Assembly (NCBI RefSeq): GCF_901933205.1 | Contig: NC_044571.1 | Coordinates: forward strand, 74,401,689-74,465,688 | Direction of reading: 5' to 3' | DNA: 64,000 bases | Source: Camarhynchus parvulus | Lineage: Eukaryota > Chordata > Aves > Passeriformes > Thraupidae | Shown here: positions 30,341 through 44,300 of the stretch, one piece after another | Numbering within the stretch: the first letter of the stretch is position 1 | Layout: every line of letters begins with the position of its first letter | Program-made: the position numbers and the translations under genes | Notes under the pieces: generated by a model | What the model saw: the letters and a program-made list of their open reading frames with translations, nothing else | Database searches by the model: none | What the model was told of the DNA's origin: nothing

Positions 30341-30651
30341 AAGCCCTGCTGCTGGCACATCTGGGCATATGGGATGCAGGCTCTAGAATCCCGCTCCCTT
30401 TGCACATTAGAGGTTTAGCTGAAAGGCAGGACCTGGGGTCTAGCTCAGTGCCATGACTCTAGGGACTGCCCTGCTCTTCTGGGAGAGCACCCTGTGTCCC
30501 AGCCCAAAGAGCACCTGAGGAATGGAGGAAGAAGGTGGTGATGAAGGGTGTCTGCACTGGAGAAACCTGGGAACAGTGTAGCCAAACTGAAGTTCAAGCA
30601 CTGCTGGAAGAGAAAAGCCAGCCAGTTAGTTAAGTGCTGAGAGAAAGAATG

Positions 30652-30707
30652 TTTTTTGGACATCCTGAGGGCCTGAGATACAAGGAGATTTTTTTGGACA
30701 TCCTGAG
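30652..30707 (+). repeat. Direct repeat, 18 bp twice
   Basis: TTTTTTGGACATCCTGAG occurs at 30652-30669 and again at 30690-30707, with 20 bases between. It looks like a small local duplication. Confidence 0.9.
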
Positions 30708-33700
30708 AACTTTTGTCTGGAGAGTTTATCCATGTTATGCTACCACTGCATGAAAGACAAATCCTGCTTTGCTAGCAACACAGTGGCATGGGCACAACAG
30801 ACTGAAAGGGATTCTGTGGGCCTGGTGTCCTCCATATCATGTTTAAATGCTTTTTTTTCAGATGAGAGAGACTTTGGATCTGTGCAGGCAGAGGGGCACT
30901 GCCAACATGAAGGTTAAAGCACAGAACCACTGCTTCTGTAGGAATTCAAGGTTGCTGGAATTGTACTGAAATTCAGCTACGAATTAGGACACAGCTGGTC
31001 CTAGGATGCAGTTTCTTCTGTGCTCAGAGATTTCCCTTTAGGTGTCCAGAGCATCAGGACTGGATGGCAGCAGTTAGACAGTACAGACACCATACAGACC
31101 TGAATGTAAGGTATTTGGATTTATGATAGTGACTACAGCCACTATATAGCATTTTAAAATCAGTTGTTAACTAATCTGCCAAAGTATTTATGCAGCCTTC
31201 ATCATCGCCAAAGGAAACTTTGCCCTTGTTTAAGTGTACAGCTTCCTATCTGTATTATTAAGACCCTAAAGAGTCACATACCCTAATGATACACAACTAG
31301 ATCAGTATCAGTAAAATTGTATCTTCCTATGTTTATGTCCAGAGGTTCCTAGTGCATCCACGCCTATGAGAAATGTACACTCCCTCTGATGGGTGTCTGC
31401 CCAGGCTCTCGTGTGGCTCTGCAGGGGCATGTGGAGCAGTGGCACAGTTCATCTCCAAAGTATTTGAGAGGTGTCAGTAGCTTACCTACTGCTCTTTGGA
31501 GATGATATGGGGTTGAGAAAGATGGAGTTTCTCTCTCTGAATTTGTTTAATGCTCTCAAGATCTGTCTGTCAGGACTAAGTGGGATATGATAAGAACTAT
31601 GATTGTCAATAACATTCTCACTTCAACAACAAGAGGATGCAACACCTTCAAAGCACTTGGAGAAGGGCCAGGAAGAGATCCTCTGGCAGCAGGGCTCTAT
31701 CAAATCATATGGCACTAGAAGACACTGGTTTTGTGTTTCAGCCTCTCTAGAGGTGGCTGATCTCTCATCTCTGGGGGTCCTTTCTGGTCTTAGAATGTAA
31801 ATTTTTCTCTTATTAAGAGAGGCATCTTCCTGGCAGCCAGGTACAGATAATGGTACTTCATAGCTTATGGAGAGTCCTTTACTACTCTGGTCCATCTGTG
31901 GGACAAATGTCAGCTTCAGGGCAAACTTTTACTCTCTTCTGGTAAAAGTTTTCATAAAGCTCCTCCTGAATGAAAGACAGGTCCTTGCTGGCTGGTCATG
32001 AAATTTGGAAACTACTTGTGTGTAGATCTGATGTTCCTTAACTTCACTGCAGTTAGACTTACATGAGATTTTCAACAGAGATAAAGTAATTGCTTGTCTG
32101 TCCCTGAAAGTGAAAGTGAGAACTGCAGGCTGTAGTGGGAGTGATAACGGACTGCTCTTGGTGGATAAATCTTTAAGGGAAATTTAGCAGCCAGGCTAAC
32201 AAATGTGATTTTGTGTAAGTGCTCTAATTATGGTTCACACTCCAGAGGGAGAGAAGCAATTGCAAAATTGGAATTAAATTGTTCATTTGTCCCTTTTGTT
32301 CTTGGAAGCAATTGCTTTTGAATCAGTCATATTTACTACAGATTTTTCATACTCAGCTTTTCATTACAAAGCGTCTGCTTTCAGTCTGTTTGCCCCCTTC
32401 AGAAAGGTAACTGTGTGTCCAGCCTTGCCACTTAACAGAGAGATTTCCAGTACACTAAATAGAAATGTTACCTTTTTAAGGACATGGGGACTGGTCCATA
32501 GATGAAAGATGATCCTGGAAACACATTTCTTTGTCACTGAACAACATTACTTATTCTGAAAATTGCTTAGATATATATCTGGAGCCTGCTGTCTACAAAG
32601 TCAATGTCAAAACTCCTTCTCGCTTCAACAGGATCCAAACCAAGGTCTAATTTAATGTTGCTATGTTGAATTGTCACAGTGGGCAGCAATAACACAAGCA
32701 GCTGCTTTGACAGTTCTACAGATGCAGGCAGGATTGATCACTCCCATGAAAAATGAAATGTATCTCAAGAAATATCACTAACTCTCAATTCAACAAGCCA
32801 CTTAATCTCAGTCTGATTTTAAAGCAGATGGGAAGCCCTATCAATCTGTCTATCTGAAAAAAGCATCTTCAAACTATTTCCTCTGAGCTGTAGTCTCTCA
32901 AGTATGAACATTAAAGCTCACCAAATTAGACAAAGTCCTTATGCTAATATCCTTTGAAGGAGTTTTTCTTTTCAATCTTTATCTTATTTTGGGTGAAGAT
33001 GTTACTTGATAATTTACAGCTTCTTTTTCAAGTTAGTCTACTTACACCTTTCACTTGGATATTCCAAGTTGAATTAAAGACAACCAGGAGATGTCTTTGA
33101 CAACTAACATAAGTTTTCATGTTTGATTTTCATGTTGAAGGGAAAGAGCTTTCTCACTTGCCAAATGTTTAAATTTATCTTTCACAGCATTAAAGATTAT
33201 CAAGGAAAATTTTCCCACAGTCATTTAGAGAGGCTGCAGCTGGTTGATAGTAATCCTAGAGTAATAAATAAACGAATGAAACCCATTCATGAGAGGGTTA
33301 TTTAGCTGGGTTATTAGCCATATCCATAGACAGTTTCACAGCACAATAGAGAAATGAAAATAAAAAGGATGAAGAAGTAAATGTGGATTTAAGCTGCAAT
33401 CATCACTCTGAAATTAAACTGTATTGTTTATAACTGTAACACATTGTTGTCCTCATCACGTCTAGTAGGCCATGTAAAACCAGGTTAGTTTCACACTGCT
33501 TTCTCTGTTGCTTTGTTATCCAGGTCCACCTCAACATGTGGAAATAAATAATTTCCCTCTGGTCAGCAAAACACAGAGAACCTTTGCTCAACACTGCTGT
33601 ACCTCCCAGGTAGATTATAACTGAGAGCCTAAAACGTGCAATGGTGACTGCATTTAAAATTATATACCCAGACCTCAGAGCCAGGCTAGATCACCCACAC

Positions 33701-36700
33701 TCATCCTAGACAGTGCTTTATTCTGCCATAGAAAACCTGAGTCTCCATGGCAGAAACTTTTCTTTCATCTTAAAAAGTAGGACTGTATCCGCAATAGCAC
33801 ACTTAGTCCAAACTCCCACTAAAGACAATGTATTCCTCAATAAAGGAACTGACATCTTTGCAAGAGTCAGGGTCTAATAGCAGAGAGCAGGCAAGGGCTT
33901 TAATATTTGACTCTTAAGCCTTGGTGTCACTGCACAGTCCTGCCTCTTCCATTACTCTGAAGAAAACAGAGTCTTCACATGCAGTAGTCAAGGCAGATCA
34001 GACAAACTGCAGCCCTCACTTCACAAGTACTTGGGTGCATGGACAGTGATTTCAATGCATCTATCACAGGTATTTTAAACGAGTCTTTAGAATTACAGTA
34101 TGAAAAATGTAATGAAAATGAAATAATTTTCACTCATTTAAAATCACTGTCCATCTCCTTATAAATAAACAGCAGTAAGAAGTTTAATACATTAATAAGT
34201 ATCCCTTCTTTTTTTTCAGAAGAGCCCATCTGTGCTGTAGATACACCTTATACAGTTATCAAAAGATGAAACTGCACAGACAGATGACAAGGGGACTACC
34301 CAGCCCCTTGCAAAATAACATCAATGATTCCAAACAGATACCTCATTTGTTGCCCAAAAGAATTGAAGCAGGGTGTTTGCCCAAAGCCCAGGGAAGCCAG
34401 CAGAGAGGTTTGCTTTGACTTCCAGGGAGTTTGGATCACATCAATGGTTAGCAGTTGACCCATCTGTTGGACTTCAGTCTGCAAGAAGCAGTGAGGGAGG
34501 CATGCAACAAATGACCTGAACACCATGGTGCACCCCACTGTGGTACCCAGCTCATGTACATGCTCAACCACAGGAGGGGCATTTCCACAGCTGATAAAGA
34601 CACACAAAGGTTCCTGCACCACAAGGGAATGAGATAGAGGTCCAGGCAAGGGACCATCATGGCCAACATCACAAGCACTGCTGGAAATCTGAGACAGTCA
34701 TAGCAGTACATCATGAAAAGGGACACAAAATTTTGCCTATTGCAACATTTTCAACATCAATTTCAGTACAGGAACTCATCACTCCTTAGAAAACAGGAAG
34801 TAAAACATGAAATGCGTTCTGCTCAGTAAGATCAACTAATGTCCAGAGCTTGAATACACACAACACATAGAAAAGGCTCTCTCCAGCCTAGTTAGGCTGA
34901 ATATGTATCCAGATGTATGTACACTTGTATACAAATATGAATACTCTCAGCCACAGCTGCTTTTCATTTAAGTAATTCAGTTCCCAAAATATCTGTATGC
35001 ACCATGGTTCACAGGATGGGTAGAAAGCACCACCCATCTGCACCTTTCAGCTTCATTCCCAAATGCAATTCCAAGGACTCAGCCTTGGCCTGGTTCATGG
35101 AGACTGCTTCCATGAAGTACAGTCTCAGAATATCCACTTTTGAATACTAAATACTGAATACTGGCACAAAGGCACAGACAGGTACCTAAAGTACTCATTA
35201 CAACTAAAGCAGGATCTCTGCTGTAGGCATTTAATAACAATATTTTAGCAGCCAGTAGAGCTTTGCCAGGAAAACTTAAATGTCTTAGCTATTTAAACAG
35301 CTTTGACATTTTCCTGAATCCCTTTCCTGCACTTAGTCTCATAAATTCTGTGTAACTGGCGTGTTAGATAGCAAAAATACTTCCCTGCATCCTGGGCAGA
35401 TCCTTAGCACAGTTCTGCAGTTGTCATCACAGACAGCGGCACTGTTGTTTCACTGCTAGAGCTGGGGATGTTGTTCACTTGCAATAATGAACGAGCAAGA
35501 TGCGCAAAAATAACGTGACTCACTAATGAGACCCTACAGACACGAGAAGAGCCTTGTTTAAATTGCAGCCATACTGAACAGCCCATCGTCCCAGAAATGC
35601 TGGGGCCACCGCTGCAGCTGAGGAGACAAAAGCAGAGCAGAGACCCCAACCTTCCAAAAGGCTTTTCACAAATCATTCCCACAAGGGATTTCAAAGTCTC
35701 AGAAACACTCAGTCACTTAGAAGTCACGTGGTGCAGAGAGATGGCATCTCTGGTTAACCTGAGGCTATCTGAACATATAACAAAGTTCAACAAGGAATAC
35801 TGAATGTTATATGAGCAAAGCTCCAGAGGAGGGCCATATGTGAGGTATGGACCAACTGGCGAAGTACAGAGGTTTCCTTTCTATTAGGATAAAATATATG
35901 ACCACGTTGTCCTATAAGATTGTTGCACATGTACTCCAACATATAACTGCTGCCTGTAAAGAAGGGGGGGATCAGCAAACATGGGAAGTAAAACCACAGA
36001 TGTGGTGATGCATCACCACTAAAGGGAAAAACTTTCCTGGGACTGCAGTATCACAGCCAGTGTTGGCAAGTGATGATGTGTCTCAAGCAACCCCAAGCTC
36101 ATTTTCTTCCTTGCACTGTGGATGTCCTTCCCTGCAGCTACCCTGCAGCTGGTGCAGCCATCATGCAGACTGGCCCCTGGGTACTCCTGGAGCAGGCTGG
36201 AGGGCTTCCTCCCACAGGACAAGGCAGAGAGGGTGCTTGGTGAAGCCAAGGTCAGTGACCTTATTTCAGTGATGTGAATTCAGTTATTCTCTCATGATCT
36301 AATCTGTATCCAGCCTGAGTGGCTTGGGAAGAGGAGGCCACAGCTGCCTGGAGCCTCTCCTCACCCCCCAGCCTAGCACTTCCTGCATGCAGCTGAGGAT
36401 CTGTCTTAAATGTGCTTAGCAAAACACAAGTGGGTGCATTTTTATAGCTTATGTATATCATCCATTCAAATAATTTTTAACAGGAAAAATTAAAATGCAA
36501 CCTTACCAAGCAAAAAATTAAGACCTGCACATCTTTTGAGCTGTTCATTTTATCCCTGTTTTGAAAAGCACTGATGGCAGATTGTAACACGACACAAATG
36601 CAGTGCGGTTTAAGGGTGTTTGACAATTCATCAAGAGAAATTAAGTGTAAAGCTGCATGGCACTGCTGAATATGTTTAATAAATTAGGAATGAAACAAGC

Positions 36701-38247
36701 ACTCTGTTAACGAGGAAGATGTAGCCAAAGCTTACATCACTCAGAAGGCTTGAAAGATCAATAACATAAATATTAAAAAGAAGAGCTAATGCATGAACAT
36801 TTTTACAAGAAAAATGATCTAAACTTTAAAGACAAAAGGCTTGCTTTAAAAGCATGTCCTCTTAAACCCATTTAAGACCTTACAGGGGAAATATTTTTAC
36901 TGGGATTTATAAAGGTTTGCATGCTGTCATGTTACTTGTATGAAAAAAAAACTGTATTCAAATACTGAAGCACAGGAGTCATCAAAACATTTTCACATGT
37001 TAGTTCACACAAAATAGAATCCTTGGCACTTGCTGTCACAACTTGGCCAGCATTATATTAAATAAAGAACTGCTAGTATTCTTGTTGTGAGTCTTCATAA
37101 TACACTACCTCTTCTCCAGTGGGTCTCTCAGGCTTTTCTGCTAAGGTCCTCCATTTCTATATTCATGCTTATCAAAGAAAGGACATGATCAGCCATCTCA
37201 GCAGAATGCTCAGATCCAGCTCAGGACCCACCAGAACAGTGACTACCTCCTGAATTCTATCTTGCAAAATTCACATACCCCTGCCCTGAAGAACTGACTT
37301 GGTTGCAAAAAAGCTCTGGGCAGGTTATGTGCTGCATTAGAAGCTGAAGCCTTTTAAAAACATTATTTTAAAATCCCCTGTCCTACTGCACTTAAAACAC
37401 CTCTTACAGAAAAATGTATCAAAATATTAGTCAAACAATAAGAATAAAGTATTTTTTACAAGAATGTATGTTTATTCCTGTCTATTTAGAGATGGGAAAT
37501 TTACAGCAGTGCTCAGATACTTTTCAATTGTGGCTAATTAAAATAAGTTTAGCACTTTTCATTTAGATGTCCAAATAAGATGGTTAATTTCCAGGGGCAG
37601 TGAGTATTTACAGCTTCTATGTATATCCTAAGTATAGTACATGTTTAGTTCCTCGAGCTGAGCTTTGTAAACAAATATGAGCCAAACTGATACCTTGAGG
37701 ATCAGCAGGAGTTCCAATTAATGGGAGACCCACTGCTGCTAAAAATTGCCACAGCTACTTTGAATTCAAAGAGGTTCTGACAATTTACACCAGCTAGAGG
37801 TCTGATGACTGTAGTTTAAAATATTTATATAGATTGAAAGCTGTTTTGCAGCAAGATATTCCAATTACAGTATGCAAACACTTCTTGGCACAAGCAATCA
37901 AATATATATTTTCCCTGTGTAAAAACAACAGCAGTTGACCTGGGATTGCAATTCAGCTTGTTTCTCTGTTTTACACAAAGATTTGCTGTAAATAAAAAGC
38001 ACATAAAATTGTCCCTAGAGAAACTGTTCATATTGGTTCAGTACACAGTCCTTAGCAGCAGCAGAAATGCTAGTTTCTCCCAACTCCGAGCTATTTTAAT
38101 TTTTGCTAACAACTACCTAATCCTGTTGTCATTGAGCAGTGCATTTTTTTTTAAGCACAATTTTTCTTGCTGGTTCCAGCATAAGCAGGATTATGTGAAT
38201 AGGCTGCTGGAGTCCAACACCTGCAAGTCAGAATACATGTTTTAAAG

Positions 38248-38530
38248 GTGTAGAATCATACAGACATAGAATAGTTTGGATTGGAAGGGACCTTAAAGAT
38301 CATCTAGTTCCAACTCCCCTGCCACGGGCAGGGATACCTTCCACTAGACCAGGCTGCTCAAAGCCCCATCCAATCCAGCCTTGAACACTTCCAGGGATGG
38401 AGTATCCACAACAATGCTGGGTAACATGTGCCAGTGTCTCACCACCCTCAACAAATCCCTCACTTGAGTGATATTTTTCAAAAGTGTCTGAGCACCAGTG
38501 TAGCACTGTCTCCATGCTGCAGGAACCACT
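38248..38530 (-). repeat. CR1 3' end, antisense on plus strand
   Basis: Begins with the complement of the ATTCTATG tail (AGACATAGAATAGTTTGGAT), followed by GGGACCTTAAAGATCATCTA, CCTTCCACTAGACCAGGCTG and CTTGAACACTTCCAGGGATG. It is fairly well preserved. It lies in sense with GRIA4 inside its largest intron. Confidence 0.88.
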
Positions 38531-40554
38531 CTCAGGATAAGCTTAGCCCACTGCCAAGAACCTCAAAACTCTCTTTCACCTCAGAAAAATTAGCAAATCT
38601 GACTAATGATTTTTACATAGTTGAAATTGTGGAAAGGATTCACAGTAATATTTTAAAAATTGATATATGTAAAGTGAGCATGTATAAGTGCATCTCTCTC
38701 CCCCACCAATACATAATGCTTTCACCTCTGTCATGGCTAGTAGAAAGCTTTTTGCTTTTTATGCCTTAGGTGAAGCAGATATCAATTCATAGTTTTGTTG
38801 CAGCAAGATGTTTGGACACTGTTTCACGTGCCTCTCCAGTAACTCCTAAGTTTAGGGTCCCCCCAGCTGAAAGAAAATGACAGTATTGGCACAGACGGGT
38901 CGGGGCTCCACGGCAAAGCACAGCAGGTGGTTCAGCACCAGGCATAGGCTCCATCTGTGTTGGATAGGCACTGCTGAAAGCAGGGAGCAGCAGCTTGAGG
39001 TGAGGGTCACAGCAGTGAAGATCTATCATGCCTCATGCTGTCCTTCCTCTCTCCCACTTAGACTGCATTAGTGCAAGCCTCTTGAAATGACATTATGTTT
39101 TGTTACCCAGGCATATGTTGAAACTCCTCATGTCTCTCCATCTCAAGAGAAAGCCAAATGCTGCACAACTGATCTTATTGTTTTGCAAATGGATGATTTA
39201 ACAGGACTGAAAACATTATTCATCATTACTGATCTTGGCCAGAGGATTTAATTTTTCTTTATACAATATCATAAATATATTTGTAAGGACTTTAAAATAC
39301 ATGTTTCTGAATGCCACAGAAGGACTATTTTCACTCAGAATGAGGCTAGGAAAACATATCTCTTTTGGATGCAATTCAGCGTTTATTGACAGAAATATGG
39401 TGTGGTTCCTTGTAACTTAGAAAGCTGCTCCTTCTTTACATCCACCTCAATCCATTTGATATCACTGATGGATTACCAGAGAGCCTATTAAGTTCACTGA
39501 CTCTGGCTACCTGATGCAGTGGAAGATTTTACTACATCAAAATCTTCCAGAGCAAAGCAGGTGGCAGCTGTTGCAGCAGCTTCTAATTTTTCACTCCATT
39601 CAACATGTCCCAGCAGTGGCAGAAATACTGTACCTTTGACTGAGCATTTCACAGCCTTCCTCTGCAGGAAGACCCAGTCCTGGGTCGAATCACCTACGCA
39701 GAAGAAATGTTACTGTGACATCCAGAAGGAGTCAGAACTTATTGCTGAATCTCGCTACAAATCATGGAAGATAAAATATCCTGCTGGACTAACTGCAAAT
39801 ATTAGGTTTTCTGGTTCCTAACCAGCCCCATATCTCAATGTGCTATACAAATGTATGTTCTATTTAGTGGGTAGCAGGGCATAAACCCAAGATTTTAGTT
39901 CAGTATTGAACATACTTGGAATTTTTGCAGATTTGGTTCAAATCTGACAATATTTGAAAAGATTTTGCTCTCAGACTTCTCCAATTTTTCATTACTGTAA
40001 GGCTGAATCTATCATTTATGAACATACAATAATGGTTGAGAGGAGCTACATCTGAAATGGTCTTTGCCTGTTTTCTACTCCTTATGATATGTTGATGTAT
40101 TTTCCTTCTTGCAAGCGTCAGGATCTCACAAGAGCACCTGATTAGTGTCAGATGTCTTTAAGATATGGTAGAAAAAACATCAGGAGTCACAGTGGAGTGA
40201 CTTTTACAAGTAAAAGTGCTCAACTGAGCATCTCTGCATGCCTTTTTCATAAACTACCTTACCATCAGCTTATGATTCTCCATAAAAAGTGATAAAAATT
40301 CTCTATCCCAGCTAATATTTCTGAGATGTCCTGAGAGAAGAGTCATACAAAAGGAGTTGCATTTAACCACTTTCAGGGTGACAGCTATAGGTACCTGTGG
40401 CAAGAGCTACAGTGAAAGAAAGAACGCCAACTTCTGCCATCTTCCCAGAGCTGCATTTGGGAGAAAAAAAAATAAGTACTACTGCTGTTCTCAGGAATTC
40501 ATGGGGTAGCCACATTCAGTTGAATTCATAAAAAGAAGCACGGCCAACAAGTCA

Positions 40555-41130
40555 ACGGAGTCAATGATTTTGTCCCTCAACTCCACTCCCGTGACTACCT
40601 CCATCCAGCTCTGGAGACTCCAGCACAGGAAGAACAGGGACCTGTTGGAATGGGTCCAGAGTGAGGCCAAGAAATTATCAGAGGCATGGAGCAGCCCTCC
40701 CATCAGAACTGTCTGAGAGTTGGAGTTGTTCAGCTTGAAGAAAACTAGGCTTCAGGGAGACCTTATTAAGGCCTTTCAATACTTTAAGGGAGGTAATAAG
40801 AAAGATGGGAACAAAGCTTTTGAGTGGGCCTGCTAAAACAAAACAAGGAGCAGTGGTTTTCAGCTAAAGAAAGTCAGATTTAGACTAAAAGAAGGTAGAC
40901 TTAGACTACGTAAAAGGAATAGGTTCTTAGAATAAGGATGGCAAAACATTAGAATAGGTTGTCCAGAGAGGTGCCTCATTCCTGGAAACATTCCAGATCA
41001 GGCTGGACTGAGCTCTGAGCAACCTACTCAGTCCCTGCACAGTGCAGTAGGGTTGGACTAGATGACCCCTAAGTGTCTCTTCACACCCAAACTATTCTGT
41101 GACTCTATGATTCTGTGGTTCTATTTATGT
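40555..41130 (+). repeat. CR1 3' region
   Basis: Recognisable CR1 pieces in order: CAGCTTGAAGAAAACTAGGC, GGGAGACCTTATTAAGGCCT, GGTTGTCCAGAGAGGTGCCT, GGGTTGGACTAGATGACCCC and the tail CTGTGACTCTATGATTCTGT. About 575 bp, diverged. Confidence 0.88.
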
Positions 41131-41875
41131 CTGTATCTTTATTTTAGGAACAAGCCCATGCTTGTTCTGTTCCTAAGGTATTATTCCTAACCTTCTGCCT
41201 GTCTGGTTAGACCTTTCAGCCACCAAGCCCTAGTCTCACTTAATAATCACTTAATAATCTCTCTTAATGAGCATGATATGTCTGTGAAGCCAAATACCAT
41301 CAACCTCCTGTACTGTATGAAAAGTGCTGCAATACAAGCAAGCTCTTCAATAACTTTTTCCTAGTAAGAAAAGCTTACTCCACACGGGAAAGCTGTAGGG
41401 CAAAACTGCTGTTTGCTTCTGAGGGAATTCAGCCACTGACATCAATGTCCATGAAGTTATTAATGAAATATGGCCACTATGCCAAAAGCTACTGGCAGCA
41501 CAGAAATCAGGATGGATTCTTGACTTTTATGGCCGCCAGAAACAGATCACTAATTCATGAGATTTGTACAGTTGATACAATTTTGGCAGGTCTAAACTTA
41601 GACTGAGAAGAGGGATGAGGGATTTCTGTAGCATTACATTCATGCTTCTTTGTGCCTCCATACTGATTTTTTCATAAAGGCAATAAATGGAAAGATTCCA
41701 GCTAAGACACGTTTTCTTAAGCTTTAGTCCAATTATGGTGCAAGCACTTTGAAGTTCATTACTTTAATTAGAAGGAGAGACTGAAAGACAAAAACAGGGG
41801 AGCTATTTCCCAGGTGGGAACTGGAGCTGCAACTGCAATGCAAAGAATAAAGAACACCGCATAACTTGTGCCCTA

Positions 41876-42136
41876 GTGAAATGCTGGCTTGTGTTTTGCC
41901 TAATGGCAGATCAATACCATACAAATGAAGCAATTACAGTTGTGCCATATAAAGCCTTATTTGGTCAGCAGCCAAAATGGGGATTAGCTGGAAGAGTTCC
42001 TAGGACTTTCTGTCTGAATATTATTGCAGAAGTTAATGAGGAATATCTGATATGCTTAGACAAACATTATCAGTGCCAGCAACCAGATGAGATGGTTGGT
42101 CCAATAGCCAGTGTGCTGATAATTAAAACGCCCTGA
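41876..42136 (+). pseudogene. Decayed integrase-like fragment (C-terminal part)
   Basis: An 86-codon frame whose middle (NEAITVVPYKALFGQQPKWG and LAGRVP) resembles the end of the integrase core in the KRBA2/Gypsy/Ginger-like group, where a PY-x-x-x-FG-x-x-P motif is followed by a G-L segment. Upstream the match continues weakly (WL...DQYHTN) but no frame extends over a full integrase. The catalytic D, D and E regions are missing and there are no flanking LTRs or terminal repeats that I can see. It is best read as a fossil of a transposon or retroelement, not an active gene. The family call comes from motif recognition only. Confidence 0.5.
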
Positions 42137-42424
42137 AGCCAGCGGAACAGCAGCCTAAGATCAGGTGAAATGATCACAAGGGCAATCCAATCCCTCTGGC
42201 AACCAGCTATATGATGTCACCTTCAATACATCCATACACACAGCAGCAAACTCTCCACCTTCCCCCAGCATGGAAACAGATTCCACCTAAGCACAGAGCA
42301 CCTTCACTTTTGCGCAGCTCTGTGTCCCTATACTGCCACTGGTGGCGGTGAAGGAAAGGCCACAGTTAGCTCAGTGCAATGATTCTGGCATGACTTTACT
42401 ATGTCCCACTCATTCTCATCCACT

Positions 42425-42530
42425 GCACCACCTGGTCTAGTAGAAGGTGTGCCTGCCCATGGCAGGGGCTTGGAAACAGATGATCTTTATGGTCCCTCCC
42501 TCCTAAACCTAAACCACTCTCTGAAATGCA
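42425..42530 (+). repeat. CR1 3' fragment
   Basis: Carries CACCTGGTCTAGTAGAAGGT, GCCTGCCCATGGCAGGGGCT and GATGATCTTTATGGTCCCTC. It covers the same CR1 segment as the 38248-38530 copy but in the opposite orientation. Confidence 0.82.
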
Positions 42531-43769
42531 AATATAGCGGCTCTCAAACCAGTTGGATCAAGCACAATCACATTGATACGGTAACACCTGCTTGTAATGT
42601 TTCAAATACAAGCAGCCAGGCTACAGAGAAAACACAGTACGAAAAGTATTAATAGATCTCCACAGTGGATATAGAGATACAAATAATATAATTACTGTTG
42701 TCCTGAACACATGCTCATGTGCCAATTTTAATTAAAAAAGCCATATGGAGTAGGGCCCACTAGTGATGGAGATTTCTGCCTTTGCTTTCTAAATGGAACA
42801 CAAAACATGTGGTCATAGACCACAGACTGTTTCAGAAACCATTAGCTGAAGTTACAATTCCCCATCATTTTCTTTCCAGGTCAGTTTCTTTGACCAAAGA
42901 CACTGAGAAATCTACCATTGTGTTTATCCTATGCACACACCTCCATGGATTTGAAATAATCATAGAAACATCTGGAGTGGGAATGGGCTTCAAATATCCA
43001 CAGCACAATAAACATAATGCTATTAATCTTCACTATTCCTCTGAGGCTGAGGGGCAATTGTCATTACCCTCAATTTGCAAAGGTGAATCTGAAGTACAGA
43101 CCTCCTCCAAGTCTCCCAGGAAATCTGGGCAGAGTCATTAACTAAGCTCACCAGTATGACATGACTTCAGGCAATCAAACTTCATTGCTTCTCAGAAATC
43201 TGTGTCTTTTCAGGTAACCATTCACAGAGAATTTATCCTTCTGGTTTCCCAGAGATAGATTAAGTCTAAACTTCTGTGTGTATTTCCTTGATTCAGTCCT
43301 TAACCACAACATACTCCTAATTTTTCCTGCCAAAAGTGGGAGACAGCCAACCTGAGTGGCCTGACTCCCATAACAAACTCTTCCACATTTTGACCCAGTC
43401 AGGAGTCCCAAAAAAATCCATGCTGTCAATCACTCAATAGCTAAATAAAGCCGCTTAGGAAGTTAACTGCTCCTTTTTCCCTGGCAAAGAAAAGGTATGA
43501 AGCACTGTCAGTTACTTCACTGACTTCAAATTCTCTCACTCTATTTTGCTTTTCCAGCAAGCAAATTTTATTCAGATGGAAATGACCTGCTTGACATTTA
43601 ATTCACAGAAATTGTAACTAAAACCGAGTGGTCAGGAGAAGACCTTCTACCATGCAGGAAACATAAACATCACTTTCCATAAGCTACTACAACTTTCCAA
43701 ATACTCCTGTAGCTCCAGGAGATTCAAAGAGATGAAGATATCCTTATCATAGCCATGATTTTCAAAAAA

Positions 43770-44300
43770 GGATCATTGTACAGCGCAGTCTGGAAAATGC
43801 CTAAGGAGTTGTCTGGTCCAACCTCCTGCTCATACAGGGTCAGTCCTGAGGTCAGACCAAACTGCTCAAGGCTTCAACCAGTCACGTTTTGTACACTTCC
43901 AAGGATGAAGACTGCACAGCCTCTCTGAGCAATGTCACTGTCAGACTGCCCTCAGGCAAGCAGGGGAAATAGTTCCCCCTTACATACAGTCTGAACTTCT
44001 CCCCTTTCATTTTATGTTCGTTGTCACTGACCTTCCTGCCCTACACTGCTGTGAAGAGTCTGGCTCCATATCCTCGAAGACCCCCATGCAGACACTCTGG
44101 GCTACTCCTAAGATGCCCCAAAACCATCTCTGCTCCAGTCTGAACAAGTCCACCTCTCCCAGATTCTCCTCATCAGAGAAGGTCCAGATACATATCCAGC
44201 TCTATCTTGATCATCTTCCATGAAATAGGTTCAATTTATTGAGGTTTTTCTTAAGTGAGGAGGCCAAAAGAATTGATGTTGTGTTCTAGATGCAGTCTGA
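43770..44300 (-). repeat. Diverged CR1-family fragment
   Basis: The plus strand shows complements of CR1 phrases: GGTCCAACCTCCTGCTCATA, CACTTCCAAGGATGAAGACT and CAGTCTGAACAAGTCCACCT. It differs in detail from the other copies, suggesting another CR1 subfamily. The open frame at 44014-44223 falls within it. Confidence 0.7.
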
